Assembly: GCA_030594645.1 (NCBI GenBank)
Contig: JAUVEU010000003.1
Location: 18,962 to 82,961, forward strand
Origin: Candidatus Aegiribacteria sp.
Lineage (GTDB): Bacteria > Fermentibacterota > Fermentibacteria > Fermentibacterales > JCC-6
Length of the DNA stretch: 64,000 nucleotides
Direction: 5' to 3'
Made by a program: the position numbers and the translations under genes. Below, one piece after another: positions 43,817-54,200 of the stretch. The notes beneath the pieces are model-generated. The model was given only the letters and a program-made list of their open reading frames with translations, was not told the DNA's origin and did not search any database. Within the stretch, counting starts at the first letter, position 1, and every line of letters begins with the position of its first letter.

Positions 43817-45025
43817 ATGGAAATACCTTCCATGCAGGAAATGCTGGAGGCCGGAATTCACTTCGGTCACCAGAAAAGTCGATGGAACCCGAAAATGCGG
43901 AATTACATCTTCATGGCTCGAAACGGTATTCATATCATTGATCTCAAAAAATCCAGAACTCTTCTGGAGGATGCCTCCAATCTGATCGCTAAAACTGTCG
44001 CGTCCGGAAAAAGTGTTCTTTTCGTTGCCACAAAGAAGCAGGGAAGGGAATGCTTGAAGGAACACGCCATAAGATGCGGTCAGTACTACGTTACTGAAAG
44101 ATGGATGGGGGGCATGCTCACTAATTTCAAGACCATTTCTAAAGGCATAGAAACCTTGGTTGAACTTGAAAAGGCTGAGAAGGATGGGTTTCCTGCAAGC
44201 ATGACGAAAAAGGAGATTCTTCAGAAAAGAAGGAAAAGGGAAAAACTGGAGAAGGATCTTACAGGTATTCGTCACATGAAAAAGCTGCCTGGAGCAGTCG
44301 TGGTTGTAGATATAAAGAAGGAGCAGATTGCTGTTCGTGAAGCAAGGAAACTTAATATTCCCTGTATAGGAATAGTTGATACGAATTGTGATCCGACCGA
44401 AGTTGATTATCCGATTCCGGGAAACGATGATGCAATCAAATCTATTTCATTGATTATCGGTACTCTGGCTGATCACGTCATTCTTGGTGCTGAAGGGGCT
44501 GCTCCTGATACTTCAACGGAGAAACCGATTCCGACGGATGATAGTACAGGTGCTGTTGAAGCTGAAGAAAAAAAGACAGTTTCTGCAACACCGGAGAAGA
44601 AGACAGCTGCCGCTAAACCGGAGAAGAAGACAGCTGCCGCCAAACCGGAGAAAAAGACGGTTGCCGCCAAACCGGAGAAAAAGACGGTTGCCGCCAAACC
44701 GGAGAAAAAGACGGTTGGCGCCAAACCGGAGAAAAAGACGGTTGCCGCTAAACCGGAGAAGAAGACAGCTGCCGCCAAACCGGAGAAGAAAACAGCTGCC
44801 GCTAAACCGGAGAAGAAGACGGTCGCCGCTAAACCGGAGAAGAAAACAACTGCTGCCAAATCTGAGAAGACAACAGCAGATACACCTGCAAAGAAAACTA
44901 CGGCCAGAAAGACTGAAAAGAAGGCTGCCCCAGCAGAAACTGCTGGAGATATCGCAAAGGATACAGCTTCAGTCAGCGAAAAGCCGAAAAATGCTCAGGA
45001 AGAGGGAAAGGATTCGGGTGAATAA
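43817..45025 (+). CDS. rpsB: 30S ribosomal protein S2 with long Lys/Ala/Pro repeat tail
   Basis: A 402-residue protein. Residues 1 to about 228 are standard S2 (MLEAGIHFGHQKSRWNPKM, VLFVATKKQGRECLKEHA, CDPTEVDYPIPGNDDAIKS). The last 170 residues are an added tail: a short acidic linker, then about ten copies of an eight-residue AAKPEKKT-type unit (residues about 258-350), then a mixed Lys/Glu end. Such tails resemble histone H1-like, nucleic-acid-binding polypeptides and occur on some bacterial ribosomal proteins. ATG has AAAGG before it. Stop and the tsf start share a base (TAATG). Confidence 0.95.
   Translation: MEIPSMQEMLEAGIHFGHQKSRWNPKMRNYIFMARNGIHIIDLKKSRTLLEDASNLIAKTVASGKSVLFVATKKQGRECLKEHAIRCGQYYVTERWMGGMLTNFKTISKGIETLVELEKAEKDGFPASMTKKEILQKRRKREKLEKDLTGIRHMKKLPGAVVVVDIKKEQIAVREARKLNIPCIGIVDTNCDPTEVDYPIPGNDDAIKSISLIIGTLADHVILGAEGAAPDTSTEKPIPTDDSTGAVEAEEKKTVSATPEKKTAAAKPEKKTAAAKPEKKTVAAKPEKKTVAAKPEKKTVGAKPEKKTVAAKPEKKTAAAKPEKKTAAAKPEKKTVAAKPEKKTTAAKSEKTTADTPAKKTTARKTEKKAAPAETAGDIAKDTASVSEKPKNAQEEGKDSGE
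44588..44862 (+). repeat. 24-bp tandem repeats encoding AAKPEKKT in rpsB
   Basis: About eleven in-frame 24-bp units (GCCGCTAAACCGGAGAAGAA type) lie inside rpsB. They differ mainly at third codon positions and in one codon that alternates Ala, Val, Gly or Thr, so the protein unit is kept while the DNA drifts. The last units degrade to AKSEKT and DTPAKKT. Confidence 0.9.
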
Positions 45026-45621
45026 TGTCCGTTAATCTAGATCATCTGAAACAACTGAGAAAAGCCACTGGAGCAGGAATGATGGACTGCAAGAAAGCGC
45101 TCGAAGAAAGCAATGGAGACATGCAGGGAGCCATTTCATTCCTTCGGGAAAAGGGTGTTAAAGTTGCATCCAAGAAAGCTCTCAGAGAAGCTTCTGAGGG
45201 ACTGGTTGTATCTTACATACACCCTCCCGGCAAGCTCGGTGTGCTGGTAGAGATTAATTGTGAAACCGATTTCGTTGCCAGAACCGATGATTTCAAGAAG
45301 TTCGCGAAAATGGTAGCAATGCACATAGCGGCATATCCTCCAAGTGTTGTATCCCGCGATGACCTGCCGGAAAAAGAAATTGAAGCTGAGAAGAAAGTAC
45401 TTCTTGCACAGCTGAAAGATTCAGGTAAACCAGCTAATATCATAGAGAAGATCATTGAAGGACGACTGGACAAATATTACGCTGAAGCCTGTCTTCTTGA
45501 TCAGGAATGGGCGGATGATCCTGAAGTAGGAACAGTTAAAGATGCACTTACCAATCTGATAGCGAAACTTCGTGAAAATATCGTTATCAGTCGGTTCGCC
45601 AGATTCTCCATAGGAACCTGA
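45025..45621 (+). CDS. tsf: Elongation factor Ts (short form)
   Basis: A 198-residue EF-Ts that recycles EF-Tu-GDP. The UBA-like start (LKQLRKATGAGMMDCKKALEES) and the core VEINCETDFVARTDDF are intact. At 198 residues it is the short form, as in Thermus, lacking the second half of the dimer core found in E. coli EF-Ts. Its ATG overlaps the rpsB stop. Confidence 0.96.
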   Translation: MSVNLDHLKQLRKATGAGMMDCKKALEESNGDMQGAISFLREKGVKVASKKALREASEGLVVSYIHPPGKLGVLVEINCETDFVARTDDFKKFAKMVAMHIAAYPPSVVSRDDLPEKEIEAEKKVLLAQLKDSGKPANIIEKIIEGRLDKYYAEACLLDQEWADDPEVGTVKDALTNLIAKLRENIVISRFARFSIGT

Positions 45622-46346
45622 TGAAAGAGGAAGACCGGACTGTCAGGATTCTCCTTAAATTAAGCGGAGAGGTTCTGGCTGGCGAAACTGGTCACGGTCT
45701 TGATTCTCTTACAGTAAAGAAGCTGACAGAGTCCTTGATGGACCTTGTTTCAGACGGTATTCAGGTTGGAATCGTAACAGGTGGGGGTAATTTCATCCGG
45801 GGAAGAGATCTCATGTCAGTAGATCGAATTACCGGGGACCAGATGGGAATGATTGCTACTGTAATTAACAGTCTTGCACTTAGAGACGCTATAGAGAAGC
45901 ACGGTGGTAATGCTGCCGTGCTTTCTGCCATTGCGATGCCTGGCTTTCTGGAACCCTTCTCATCCCGCCTAGCGAATGACTACCTTGAATGTGGATATGT
46001 TGTCATTTATGCCGGCGGAACCGGCAACCCATGTCTGACAACTGATACTGCGGCAGCACTCAGAGCGGTTCAGACAGGTTGTTCTCTGCTGCTGAAAGGT
46101 ACGAAAGTCGACGGCATTTACGATAGTGATCCAAAGCATAATCCCGATGCGAAACGATTTGCGCAGTTATCATTTGACGAAGTTCTCAAGCTCGATCTGA
46201 AGGTTATGGACGCTGCGGCTGTTGCCATCTGTCGCGATGCCGAGATTCCAATTAGTATTTTTGATATCAGGGATCCGGGGAATATTGTCAGGATTCTTTC
46301 AGAACCGTCTATTGGAAGTGTTGTTGGGAGGAATGATTCATGGTAA
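45621..46346 (+). CDS. pyrH: UMP kinase
   Basis: A 241-residue amino-acid-kinase-fold enzyme that makes UDP. It shows LLKLSGEVLAG, VTGGGNFIRGRD, ADYLECG-type RLANDYLECGYVVIYAGGTGNP and the TKVDGIYDSDPK loop. Its ATG shares a base with the tsf stop (TGATG). frr overlaps its end by seven bases, the usual order. Confidence 0.97.
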   Translation: MKEEDRTVRILLKLSGEVLAGETGHGLDSLTVKKLTESLMDLVSDGIQVGIVTGGGNFIRGRDLMSVDRITGDQMGMIATVINSLALRDAIEKHGGNAAVLSAIAMPGFLEPFSSRLANDYLECGYVVIYAGGTGNPCLTTDTAAALRAVQTGCSLLLKGTKVDGIYDSDPKHNPDAKRFAQLSFDEVLKLDLKVMDAAAVAICRDAEIPISIFDIRDPGNIVRILSEPSIGSVVGRNDSW

Positions 46347-46897
46347 CCGAGCTTCTTGAAGATCAGAAAAACAGAATGAAGAAAACAGTAGAAAATACTG
46401 CACGCGAAATGGCTGTTATCAGAACCGGGAAAGCCAGCCCTGCTTTGCTTGATAACATCCGTGTGGAATGCTGGGGAGGGCAGCACCCGATAAAACAGGT
46501 TGCCGGTCTTTCCGCACCGGAACCAAGGCTTATCGTTATTCAACCTTTCGATCCATCAACATCTGATGCCATTGTAAAAGCGATTCAGAAATCAGATCTT
46601 GGACTCAGAGCCAATGCGGATGGTCCGGTAATACGGATTCCTGTGCCGAAACTCTCCGATGATAGAAGAAAGGAATTGAGCCGTCATGTCAGAGCGATGG
46701 CAGAATCGGGAAGAACATCTATCAGGAATATCAGGAGAAGCGGTAATGAACTGCTGCATAAGGCCAGCAAAGCAAGCGATATTACCGAGGATGAAGAGCG
46801 TAAGGCTCTTAACGAGATACAGGAATCAGCAGATAATGCTATTACGGAGATAGACAGACTCCTTGAGGCGAAGGAAGCTGACATTCTTGAGGTCTGA
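46340..46897 (+). CDS. frr: Ribosome recycling factor
   Basis: A 185-residue RRF that splits post-termination ribosomes with EF-G. It shows AVIRTGKASPALLDNIRVEC, the beta domain (PRLIVIQPFDPSTSDAIVKA), and VPKLSDDRRKELSRHVRAM and ISVIREA-like NIRRSGNELLHKASK. It overlaps pyrH at the start and uppS at the end. Confidence 0.97.
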   Translation: MVTELLEDQKNRMKKTVENTAREMAVIRTGKASPALLDNIRVECWGGQHPIKQVAGLSAPEPRLIVIQPFDPSTSDAIVKAIQKSDLGLRANADGPVIRIPVPKLSDDRRKELSRHVRAMAESGRTSIRNIRRSGNELLHKASKASDITEDEERKALNEIQESADNAITEIDRLLEAKEADILEV

Positions 46898-47606
46898 TAA
46901 CTCCCAGCTCACTCATGTGGGTATTATTATGGACGGCAATGGTCGCTGGGCAAGATCCCGCGGTCTTCCAAGAATTGATGGACATAAAGCTGCTGAGAAA
47001 TCCATTCACGAAGCAGTTGAATACTGCGGCGAGATTGGAGTTGAATACCTTACTCTATTCGCCTTTTCTACAGAAAACTGGAAACGCCCAAAGGCTGAAG
47101 TCAGTTTCATAATGTTCCTTCTCAGCAGATTCATAAAAAATAACATTGACAATCTTGACAATAAAGATGTTAAAATTCGCGCTACAGGCAGACTTGATGA
47201 TCTTCCGGCAAAACCCCGTGCTGATCTTGACGCAGCGATTACCAGGACAGAATCTAATCAGGGTCTGAACCTGATTCTTGCATTGAGCTACGGCGGCAGA
47301 GCGGAGATAGTTGATGCCGTGAAACGCATAGCCGATGATATTAAAGCCGGCAGTAAATCCATGATGGATATTTCAGAAAAATCAATCTCTTCGCGCATGT
47401 ACCTTCCTGACGTACCCGATCCTGACTTGATAATTCGCACAAGCGGGGAGAAAAGGTTTTCCAATTTTCTTTTATGGGAATCAGCGTATTCAGAATTGTA
47501 TTTTACTAATACTCTATGGCCTGATTTCAGACGGAAACACCTGCAGGAGGCTTTTGCGGACTACGGATCCAGGCGGAGACGTTTTGGAGATATTGGCGGT
47601 AACTGA
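46887..47606 (+). CDS. uppS: Isoprenyl (undecaprenyl) diphosphate synthase
   Basis: A 239-residue cis-prenyltransferase that makes the lipid carrier for the cell wall. It has HVGIIMDGNGRWARSRGLPR with catalytic D16, FAFSTENWKRP, and PDPDLIIRTSGEKRFSNFLLW. I place the start at a TTG at 46887, ten bases before the frr stop; an earlier TTG at 46863 is possible. No good ribosome site decides it. cdsA follows at once. Confidence 0.94.
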   Translation: MRSDNSQLTHVGIIMDGNGRWARSRGLPRIDGHKAAEKSIHEAVEYCGEIGVEYLTLFAFSTENWKRPKAEVSFIMFLLSRFIKNNIDNLDNKDVKIRATGRLDDLPAKPRADLDAAITRTESNQGLNLILALSYGGRAEIVDAVKRIADDIKAGSKSMMDISEKSISSRMYLPDVPDPDLIIRTSGEKRFSNFLLWESAYSELYFTNTLWPDFRRKHLQEAFADYGSRRRRFGDIGGN

Positions 47607-48430
47607 TGAAGCCATTTCATTCACTTGTGAATAGAATTGCCATTGCCGTTCCCGGTATTGGACTATTTGTTGCGGTAGCTCTTCTGAATATACCGATTCT
47701 TACAGTTATATTCTTTTCATCAATAGCAGCATTGTGCGGAGCAGAGGCAATTTTTCTTCTGGACTCCGGTGCAGGGATTTCAAAGAAAGCAGGAGGAGCG
47801 ATACTGGCTGGAGGCGCGGCTGCATCAGTTTCCATGCTTGATCCTGCTTTTGCTTTAGTGATTCTTCTGATTCCAGGTACAGTGATGTCATTCTGGTGGG
47901 TTCTGGGAGATGGTGTAATTGATGCAGGAAAAAGGATTGCGGGCAGCATCGGAATCCTGGCCGTTATCGCGCTCGGTTTTGGTCTTCTGGCAAGATTGAG
48001 ACTTGATTTTGAGTCGCCCTGGATTCTTTTCATACCGCTTATTCTATGCTGGGCTGCAGATACGATGGCCTATTTCATCGGAAGTGCTTTCGGAAAACAC
48101 AAACTGGCACCCGCTGTCAGCCCGGCAAAATCCTGGGAGGGATTCATTGCAGGTATGGTGGGAGCTGTTGCAGGAGCAGTGTTCGCAGGTACAGCTGGAG
48201 CAGGATTTCCACTGTTTCTGATGGTCGCGACCGGAACAGCAGGTGGAATAGCTGCTGTTACAGGTGATCTTTTTGAATCCGCTCTGAAAAGGGATGCAGG
48301 CATAAAGGACACCGGTTCAATCCTTCCGGGGCACGGAGGTGTACTTGACCGGTTTGACAGCATTCTTGCTGTAGTTCCTGTAGTATGGCTCATACTTATG
48401 TTCTACGGATCTGCAGGAAGCTCCTTATGA
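47606..48430 (+). CDS. cdsA: Phosphatidate cytidylyltransferase
   Basis: A 274-residue membrane enzyme that makes CDP-diacylglycerol, the substrate of pgsA at 37087. It has about eight membrane segments, the motif SPAKSWEGFIAGMVGA, and the signature ESALKRDAGIKDTGSILPGH, then GGVLDRFDSI. Its ATG shares a base with the uppS stop. Confidence 0.96.
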   Translation: MKPFHSLVNRIAIAVPGIGLFVAVALLNIPILTVIFFSSIAALCGAEAIFLLDSGAGISKKAGGAILAGGAAASVSMLDPAFALVILLIPGTVMSFWWVLGDGVIDAGKRIAGSIGILAVIALGFGLLARLRLDFESPWILFIPLILCWAADTMAYFIGSAFGKHKLAPAVSPAKSWEGFIAGMVGAVAGAVFAGTAGAGFPLFLMVATGTAGGIAAVTGDLFESALKRDAGIKDTGSILPGHGGVLDRFDSILAVVPVVWLILMFYGSAGSSL

Positions 48431-49539
48431 GTATCAGAAAAGTTGCGGTTCTTGGAAGTACCGGCTCTGTCGGTAGACAGGCACTTGAAATAATCGATGC
48501 CAGATCGGACCTGGAACTTCATTCAATTCTATGCATGAGAAACAGCAGCCTTCTTCGACAGCAGAAGGAGAAATTCCTCCCTTCCATAAGTGCGATTGTT
48601 TCACCCGAAGAAGATATTCCGCATGATATCATCAAAGGAACGGAAGTTCTCGATCAGGTCATAGAAGGCGCTGACATAGTTCTCAACGCGATAGTTGGAA
48701 GCGCCGGACTCAAAGCCAGCATTTTATGCCAGGAACTGGACATACCGATTGCGCTTGCAAACAAGGAGAGCCTTGTTATAGGCGGTGAACTGCTGAGAGA
48801 TCATCTGAATGCAGGGAAAGTGATTCCGGTAGACAGCGAACACAGTACAATACAAAGATGCCTTCAGTCAGAGAAAAGACCTGTCAGAGGAATTACGTTA
48901 ACTGCAAGCGGTGGCTCCGTACTCTTGATGCCTGTTGATGAGATAAGAACTGCAGGACCCGAACGGATTCTAAAACACCCAACCTGGGAAATGGGTTCGA
49001 GAATAACTGTAGATTCTGCAACCATGGTTAACAAAGCATACGAGGTTATCGAAGCTGGATGGCTGTTCGGGAATATCCCTGTCGAGGTGGTCATTCATCC
49101 ACAGAGTATTGTGCATTCGTTCATAAGACTTGAGGATGGTTCATGGAAAGCTCTGCTCGGTCAGCCGGATATGAGAGTACCTATTCAATTTGCGCTTCAG
49201 TGGCCGGACAGGGAACTTGATATAATCGCCGAAGACAAACCTTTTAACTGGGGATCACTGGCGTTCATTGGGATGGATGAGGAAAGGTATCCTGCATTCA
49301 GTACTGTTGTTCAAACCGGAATCGATGGAGAAACTTTTCCTGCAGTTGCAAATGCAGCGGATGAAATCGCTGTTCAAGCGTTTTTGGATGGAAGAATTGT
49401 TTTTGGTAATATCGTGGAAATCATTGATGAAGTACTGTCTCTTCATCGATCCTATCCCATAGGGAGCCTTGAGGATGTTCTCGAGGCTGACAGGAATGCA
49501 AGAACCGTTGCGTCTGGAGTAGTGAGTAAATTATGCTGA
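48427..49539 (+). CDS. dxr: 1-deoxy-D-xylulose 5-phosphate reductoisomerase
   Basis: A 370-residue NADPH enzyme that makes MEP, the second step of the non-mevalonate pathway. It shows VLGSTGSVGRQALEII, ALANKESLVIGG, the metal site PVDSEHSTIQRCL and MGSRITVDSATMVNKAYEVI. The ATG at 48427 overlaps the cdsA stop. Together with ispE and uppS this ties isoprenoid supply to wall lipid. Confidence 0.97.
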   Translation: MSIRKVAVLGSTGSVGRQALEIIDARSDLELHSILCMRNSSLLRQQKEKFLPSISAIVSPEEDIPHDIIKGTEVLDQVIEGADIVLNAIVGSAGLKASILCQELDIPIALANKESLVIGGELLRDHLNAGKVIPVDSEHSTIQRCLQSEKRPVRGITLTASGGSVLLMPVDEIRTAGPERILKHPTWEMGSRITVDSATMVNKAYEVIEAGWLFGNIPVEVVIHPQSIVHSFIRLEDGSWKALLGQPDMRVPIQFALQWPDRELDIIAEDKPFNWGSLAFIGMDEERYPAFSTVVQTGIDGETFPAVANAADEIAVQAFLDGRIVFGNIVEIIDEVLSLHRSYPIGSLEDVLEADRNARTVASGVVSKLC

Positions 49540-50768
49540 GTGTTGTTGCCATAATCTTCGGTCTGGGAGTGATTGTATTATTTCATGAGACGGGGCATTT
49601 TCTCATGGCGAAGGCAGTTGGTCTGGATGTTTCAAGATTTTCTATTGGCTTTCCTCCCTTTGTTCTCAGGAAGAAATTTGGAGATACTGAATACTGCATA
49701 GGCGCGATACCGCTTGGCGGGTATGTCAAGGTTAATCTTGGTACTACAGGCGATACTGTTGAGAATATTTCCTGGTTCAAGCGTTCTCTTGTGGCGCTTG
49801 CGGGTCCATTTGCGAATCTTGTACTCACCGCGTTCATCCTCATTCTCATTTTTGGTGTAGTGGGCTGGGATATTTCCATTTCTCCTGCGATAGCTGGAAA
49901 CTCTGACAACCTTCTCGGACTTGGTGTTGGTGATACGGTACTTTCAGTTAACGGTACTCCTGTTACTGACTATTTTGGAATGTTGAATGAACTGATAGAA
50001 AATCCCGAGGGTACTCTTCTCATAGGTTCTGACCTTGGCAGAAAAGAGGTCGAATTCTCATTACCACCGGATTCAATTCCGTTTCATCCACTTGTTCCGA
50101 TAGTCATAGGCGAATCTATTGTAGGCTTACCGGCTTATGAATCAGGTATTCGAGCGGGAGACAGCATAACGGCAATCGATGGCAGATCTGTGGCAATATG
50201 GTATGACTATCAGGAAATTGTTACCAGCACCACTGACGAGCTGGCAATAACCTTCTACAGGGATGGAATCAAAGATACGGTCTTCGTTACGCCTCACGAA
50301 TACGATGGACATATAATTTCCGGTGTAACTGTTCAATTACCTTCCGAGAGAGTGAAATTGCCACCTGCTGAAGCCTTTGTGGAAGGATTAATTGCTACCG
50401 GACGCGGAGCTGTTGGTGTTTGCTCAACACTCATCCAGCTGATAAAAAAACCTGCTGAACTCGCAGAGAGTTCGGGAGGACCTATCTATGTTGCGGAAAC
50501 ACTTGGCCAGCAGGCCAGATCGGGACTGCCAAGCTACCTCTGGACAATAGCAAGCATCTCACTGGCCATCATGATTTTCAATCTTCTTCCGATCCCGATA
50601 CTGGATGGAGGACAGATCGTTATCCTGATCTGTGAAGGTATTCGAGGAAAACCAATCTCAAAGAAACATGTTCAGATTATTCAGCAGACCGGCATGATCC
50701 TGATACTGATGATATTTGTCCTGATAATGTTCAAGGATATTTCCCGTCTGGTCACGCGCGTTCGTTAG
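49533..50768 (+). CDS. rseP: Site-2 protease RseP-like zinc metalloprotease
   Basis: A 411-residue membrane protease. The zinc site is H18-E-T-G-H22 in the first helix, with the third ligand in NLLPIPILDGGQIV near residue 360. Two PDZ-like domains lie between (GLGVGDTVLSVNGTPVTDYF and GIRAGDSITAIDGRSVAIWY). RseP cuts anti-sigma factors within the membrane after envelope stress and removes signal peptides. It closes the run from rplM, its usual place next to dxr. Confidence 0.95.
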   Translation: MLSVVAIIFGLGVIVLFHETGHFLMAKAVGLDVSRFSIGFPPFVLRKKFGDTEYCIGAIPLGGYVKVNLGTTGDTVENISWFKRSLVALAGPFANLVLTAFILILIFGVVGWDISISPAIAGNSDNLLGLGVGDTVLSVNGTPVTDYFGMLNELIENPEGTLLIGSDLGRKEVEFSLPPDSIPFHPLVPIVIGESIVGLPAYESGIRAGDSITAIDGRSVAIWYDYQEIVTSTTDELAITFYRDGIKDTVFVTPHEYDGHIISGVTVQLPSERVKLPPAEAFVEGLIATGRGAVGVCSTLIQLIKKPAELAESSGGPIYVAETLGQQARSGLPSYLWTIASISLAIMIFNLLPIPILDGGQIVILICEGIRGKPISKKHVQIIQQTGMILILMIFVLIMFKDISRLVTRVR

Positions 50769-50778
50769 GCTGAGAAAA

Positions 50779-51249
50779 CTACTCCTCCCCCTGGCACGGG
50801 GTGTCTCCCTCTTCATCCAAAACGAGCAGAATGCTTTCATCCATTAAAAGCGTGTTGTCATTGAGTACGAGTTCAAGGTATTCCATTGACCAGTTTCCCT
50901 CGTGTCTTCCGATTCCGTGCATGAAAAGAGGAAAATGCACGAAGTCAATTTGCTCACCATCAATCATTGCGGAACAACTGCCGTCTATTACAACAGCGAA
51001 GGGGAAGTGTGTATCCGGAAGGCTGTACTTCCGAATCAGATCCACCGTGGCTGAATCCGCAATGAGATTATATGAGATTTCATAGTCATCCACAAAGCGC
51101 GCAAGTACCGCATTAGTCCGATCCAGTGTCTCAAGTGACGGAGGCAGATCCTTATGGAAAACCTCAATAATATCAATAGATGCCTCCCCGGATGTTACCG
51201 ACAAAGCAAGCAATGTCAAAAACATAATATTAATCAATTTCACCCTCAT
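50779..51249 (-). CDS. Secreted thioredoxin-like protein without CXXC
   Basis: A 156-residue protein with a signal peptide (ending VTSGEAS). The pattern IDIIEVFHKDLPPSLETLD, then FVDDYEISYNLIADSATVDL and IRKYSLPDTHFPFAVVIDGS looks like a thioredoxin fold, with the Pro in HFPFAVVI near the cis-Pro site. The place of the active-site Cys pair reads HKDLPPSL, so it is not a redox enzyme. Function unknown. Its end lies 10 bases from the convergent rseP. Confidence 0.5.
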   Translation of the reverse strand: MRVKLINIMFLTLLALSVTSGEASIDIIEVFHKDLPPSLETLDRTNAVLARFVDDYEISYNLIADSATVDLIRKYSLPDTHFPFAVVIDGSCSAMIDGEQIDFVHFPLFMHGIGRHEGNWSMEYLELVLNDNTLLMDESILLVLDEEGDTPCQGEE

Positions 51250-51290
51250 CTGTGTAGTTGCCGCATTCGCGTGTTATTACCCGGCGTGGG

Positions 51291-54200
51291 CTATTCCTCT
51301 TTGAATTCCTGCAAATTCCAGTGATCCGGCCAGGGAAGAGCATCCTCTTCTATATCAGCCTTCAGAAGAAGGGAGCGCAATCTGCTGAAATCCTCATCGA
51401 TCTCTTTTGAGAATCTGTGCTTCATAATCAGATCGTATGACACAAAATAGAATCTCAGTGCTTTTTCAATATTCCCCCTCAATCCGGATACAAGACCGAG
51501 CAGAACTGTTACCTGAGTTTCAAGTCTTTTTCTTCCGGTTTGCCTGGCTATTTCAAGTGAGTCCTGAAGGCATTCATCAGCTTTTCGCAGTTTTCCCTGC
51601 GAGATGTACATCTCTCCAAATATATGGAGCGTCCCTGCCTGAAGCGGCAGATTATCGATCTCACTGAATATCTTCAGGGCCATATTCAGATTATCCGTCG
51701 CGGTGGAGTAGTTCCCACTGTTGGATTCTATCTGGCCTATATTTCCCAGCGCTATGGCAATCGCTTTTCTGTCACCAACCTCCCGGTTTATAAGCAGAGC
51801 ATTTCTGAACCAGTACAGAGCTTTCTCATCATCCTCCGAAAGATGGCCCAGACCGGTCAGCACATAACCTTCAGCTCTGCGGTTTCCTACCTCTCTGTGG
51901 ATTGTCAGCGCTTGCTTGTAGTACATCTCAGCTTCCGATTTCAAACCCCGCTGCCTTAGAAGAATTGCTAGATTTACCAGTGTTTCTCCTTCAAGCCTTC
52001 TGTCTCCTGCTTCGCGAAAAGCTTCAAGAGCGCGTCTGTAGCATTTCTCCGCTTCATCGATATTGCCTGCGCGCCTGTGAAGTATGCCTGTGTTACTGAG
52101 AAGCATAGCTTTGCATTTTTTATCCCCTGCTTTTTCCGCTGCGGCCAATCCCTGTTCAGATATGGCGAATGCATCGTCTATCTTGCCGATACTGCTGTAA
52201 TAATCCGCCTGTATTACAAGAAGATCAATTTTCCTGTTCTCCCAGTTCTTCTCCTTGCAGAGTGTTTTCAGAAATTCAATGTTCTCTTTCTGTTCCGCGT
52301 GTCTGCCAAGATTGGAAAGAGCGCTGTTCTTTTTAAAGAGCACATCCTGAAGCAGTTCATTTCCAGCAGTGGATTCAGTGTCCGCAAAGAGCTGATCCTG
52401 AAGCTTATTTGCCCAGTCAAGGCATTCGTACAGTCTGCAATTCCGGTCCGCGATAGTCAGTGCTTTCCATCCCCAGTCAAGAGCTTTTAAGCTTTGTCCG
52501 GAGTTATCCATGTGGAACGCGATTTTCCCGGCAACCTGTTCAGTGTCATCAATATTGAGTCTGATAAGTGTCTCAGCAGCTTTTCTGTGATGTTTTCTAA
52601 GTTCTTTCTCAAGCAGCATTCCGTATGCTGCGTCACGATACAAAGCATGATTAAAGGAGTACTCAGTTTCAGAAATCTTTGACCACAGTTGCTCTACGAT
52701 GCCATTCCTGAGGAGAGAATTAACTATCGTTTCACCGGAGACTTCAGAAAGCACATTGATATCAAACTCCTGACCCAGTATTGAGGCTATCTGTACAAGA
52801 GATCTCAGCTTCATGGGAAGACGGTCTATTCGTGCCACAAGTATGGATTTGATTCCGGATGGAACTTCAACTTCTCTTTTGATCAAGTGCCATGCGCCGT
52901 TCTTGAATGTGATCATTCCTGAATTTTTAAGATATATGCAGAATTGATCTATATAGAATGGATTACCCTCTGTTCTATCCAGTATGAATCTCGTCAGCTC
53001 CGGTCCGGATTCCGCATTGAATCTGGCTGCAATGATAGATATTGATGCCCTTTCATCTATCGGGTTAAGATCGATTGATTCAGCGTTCATGAAAGCTTCT
53101 ATTCCTGTTTCCGGTCTTGATCCATCATCCCTGTACCTGCTGGAAACCAGGATTCCAGCAGGATTGCGTTGAATATCTCTGATTATCATCTGAAGAAGTC
53201 TTTTTGAATCGTTGTCCATCCAGTGTACATCCTCAATGAGGATTATCAAAGGCTTAAGTGTAGACAGAGATCTGATGAAGGTCCCGATTGCAATGGCAAT
53301 ATTATCGAATCTCTGTCCGGGTTCTATCCTCTCAAAAACAGAATCCTTCCAGAAGTGTCCGAGCAATGAACCGATAATAGATATCGATCGCCGCAGGTCT
53401 TCAGCAAGGGTTCTACTTTCGGAAGGGAATGAATCTGATTCAAGCTCCAGGATAAGAGATTCCATTATTTCTTCGAAGAGTTTTTTATTGAAATCTGTTG
53501 TATTTGAATCACTCTGCTGGAAGTAATTCCTGAGGAAATACTCAAATGGATTCAAGCTGATTCTCAAAATATCATCACATTTCAGCACCACGGTCTGACA
53601 GAACGTTGCAAGTGACTTAGCTGCTTCAAAGAGCAGTCGGGATTTTCCAATTCCCGCCTCGCCATAGACTGAAGTAATTCCTGCGAAAGCTCCCTGTTTC
53701 AGAGGGGAAATTCGATTGATGATAAAATTCAGTTCCGCAGACCGGCCAACCATTTCTCCTTCATGAATGCGGTTGATTCCATTACTCTGGCAGTACAGAA
53801 GCTTCCGGGCTATCGTTTTATCGGTTTTTCCCCTCAAAATCAAACTGGTGCTGCCGCTCCAGGCATATTCATTGCCCGTTTTTTCACATGTTTCTTCGGT
53901 GACGAGTATCTCGCCCCAGTCTGCTCTGAATAAAAGCCTTGCTGCTGTATTGATTACATCTCCGTATACCGTATAGGTGCATCTTTTGGAGTTACCTGTC
54001 ATACCGGCATATACTGTTCCTGAGTCAATTCCGGCTCGAATACTGCTGCTGAACCGGTCTTTGATCAAGTCGGTTGCGAAACCGCATGCCCGGGCAGAAT
54101 TATTTTCCCATGAGACCGGTGCTCCGAACAGAACAAGGATAACCGGATAATCAGATGTGAAATGCAGACCGCATACATGACCACCATAAAAAGAAGATGC

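Noticed and set aside
44473..44859. A 128-residue minus-strand frame with repeated AVFFSGLA units
   Set aside because: It is the exact antisense of the AAKPEKKT repeats in rpsB; the repeats keep all frames open. No ribosome site.
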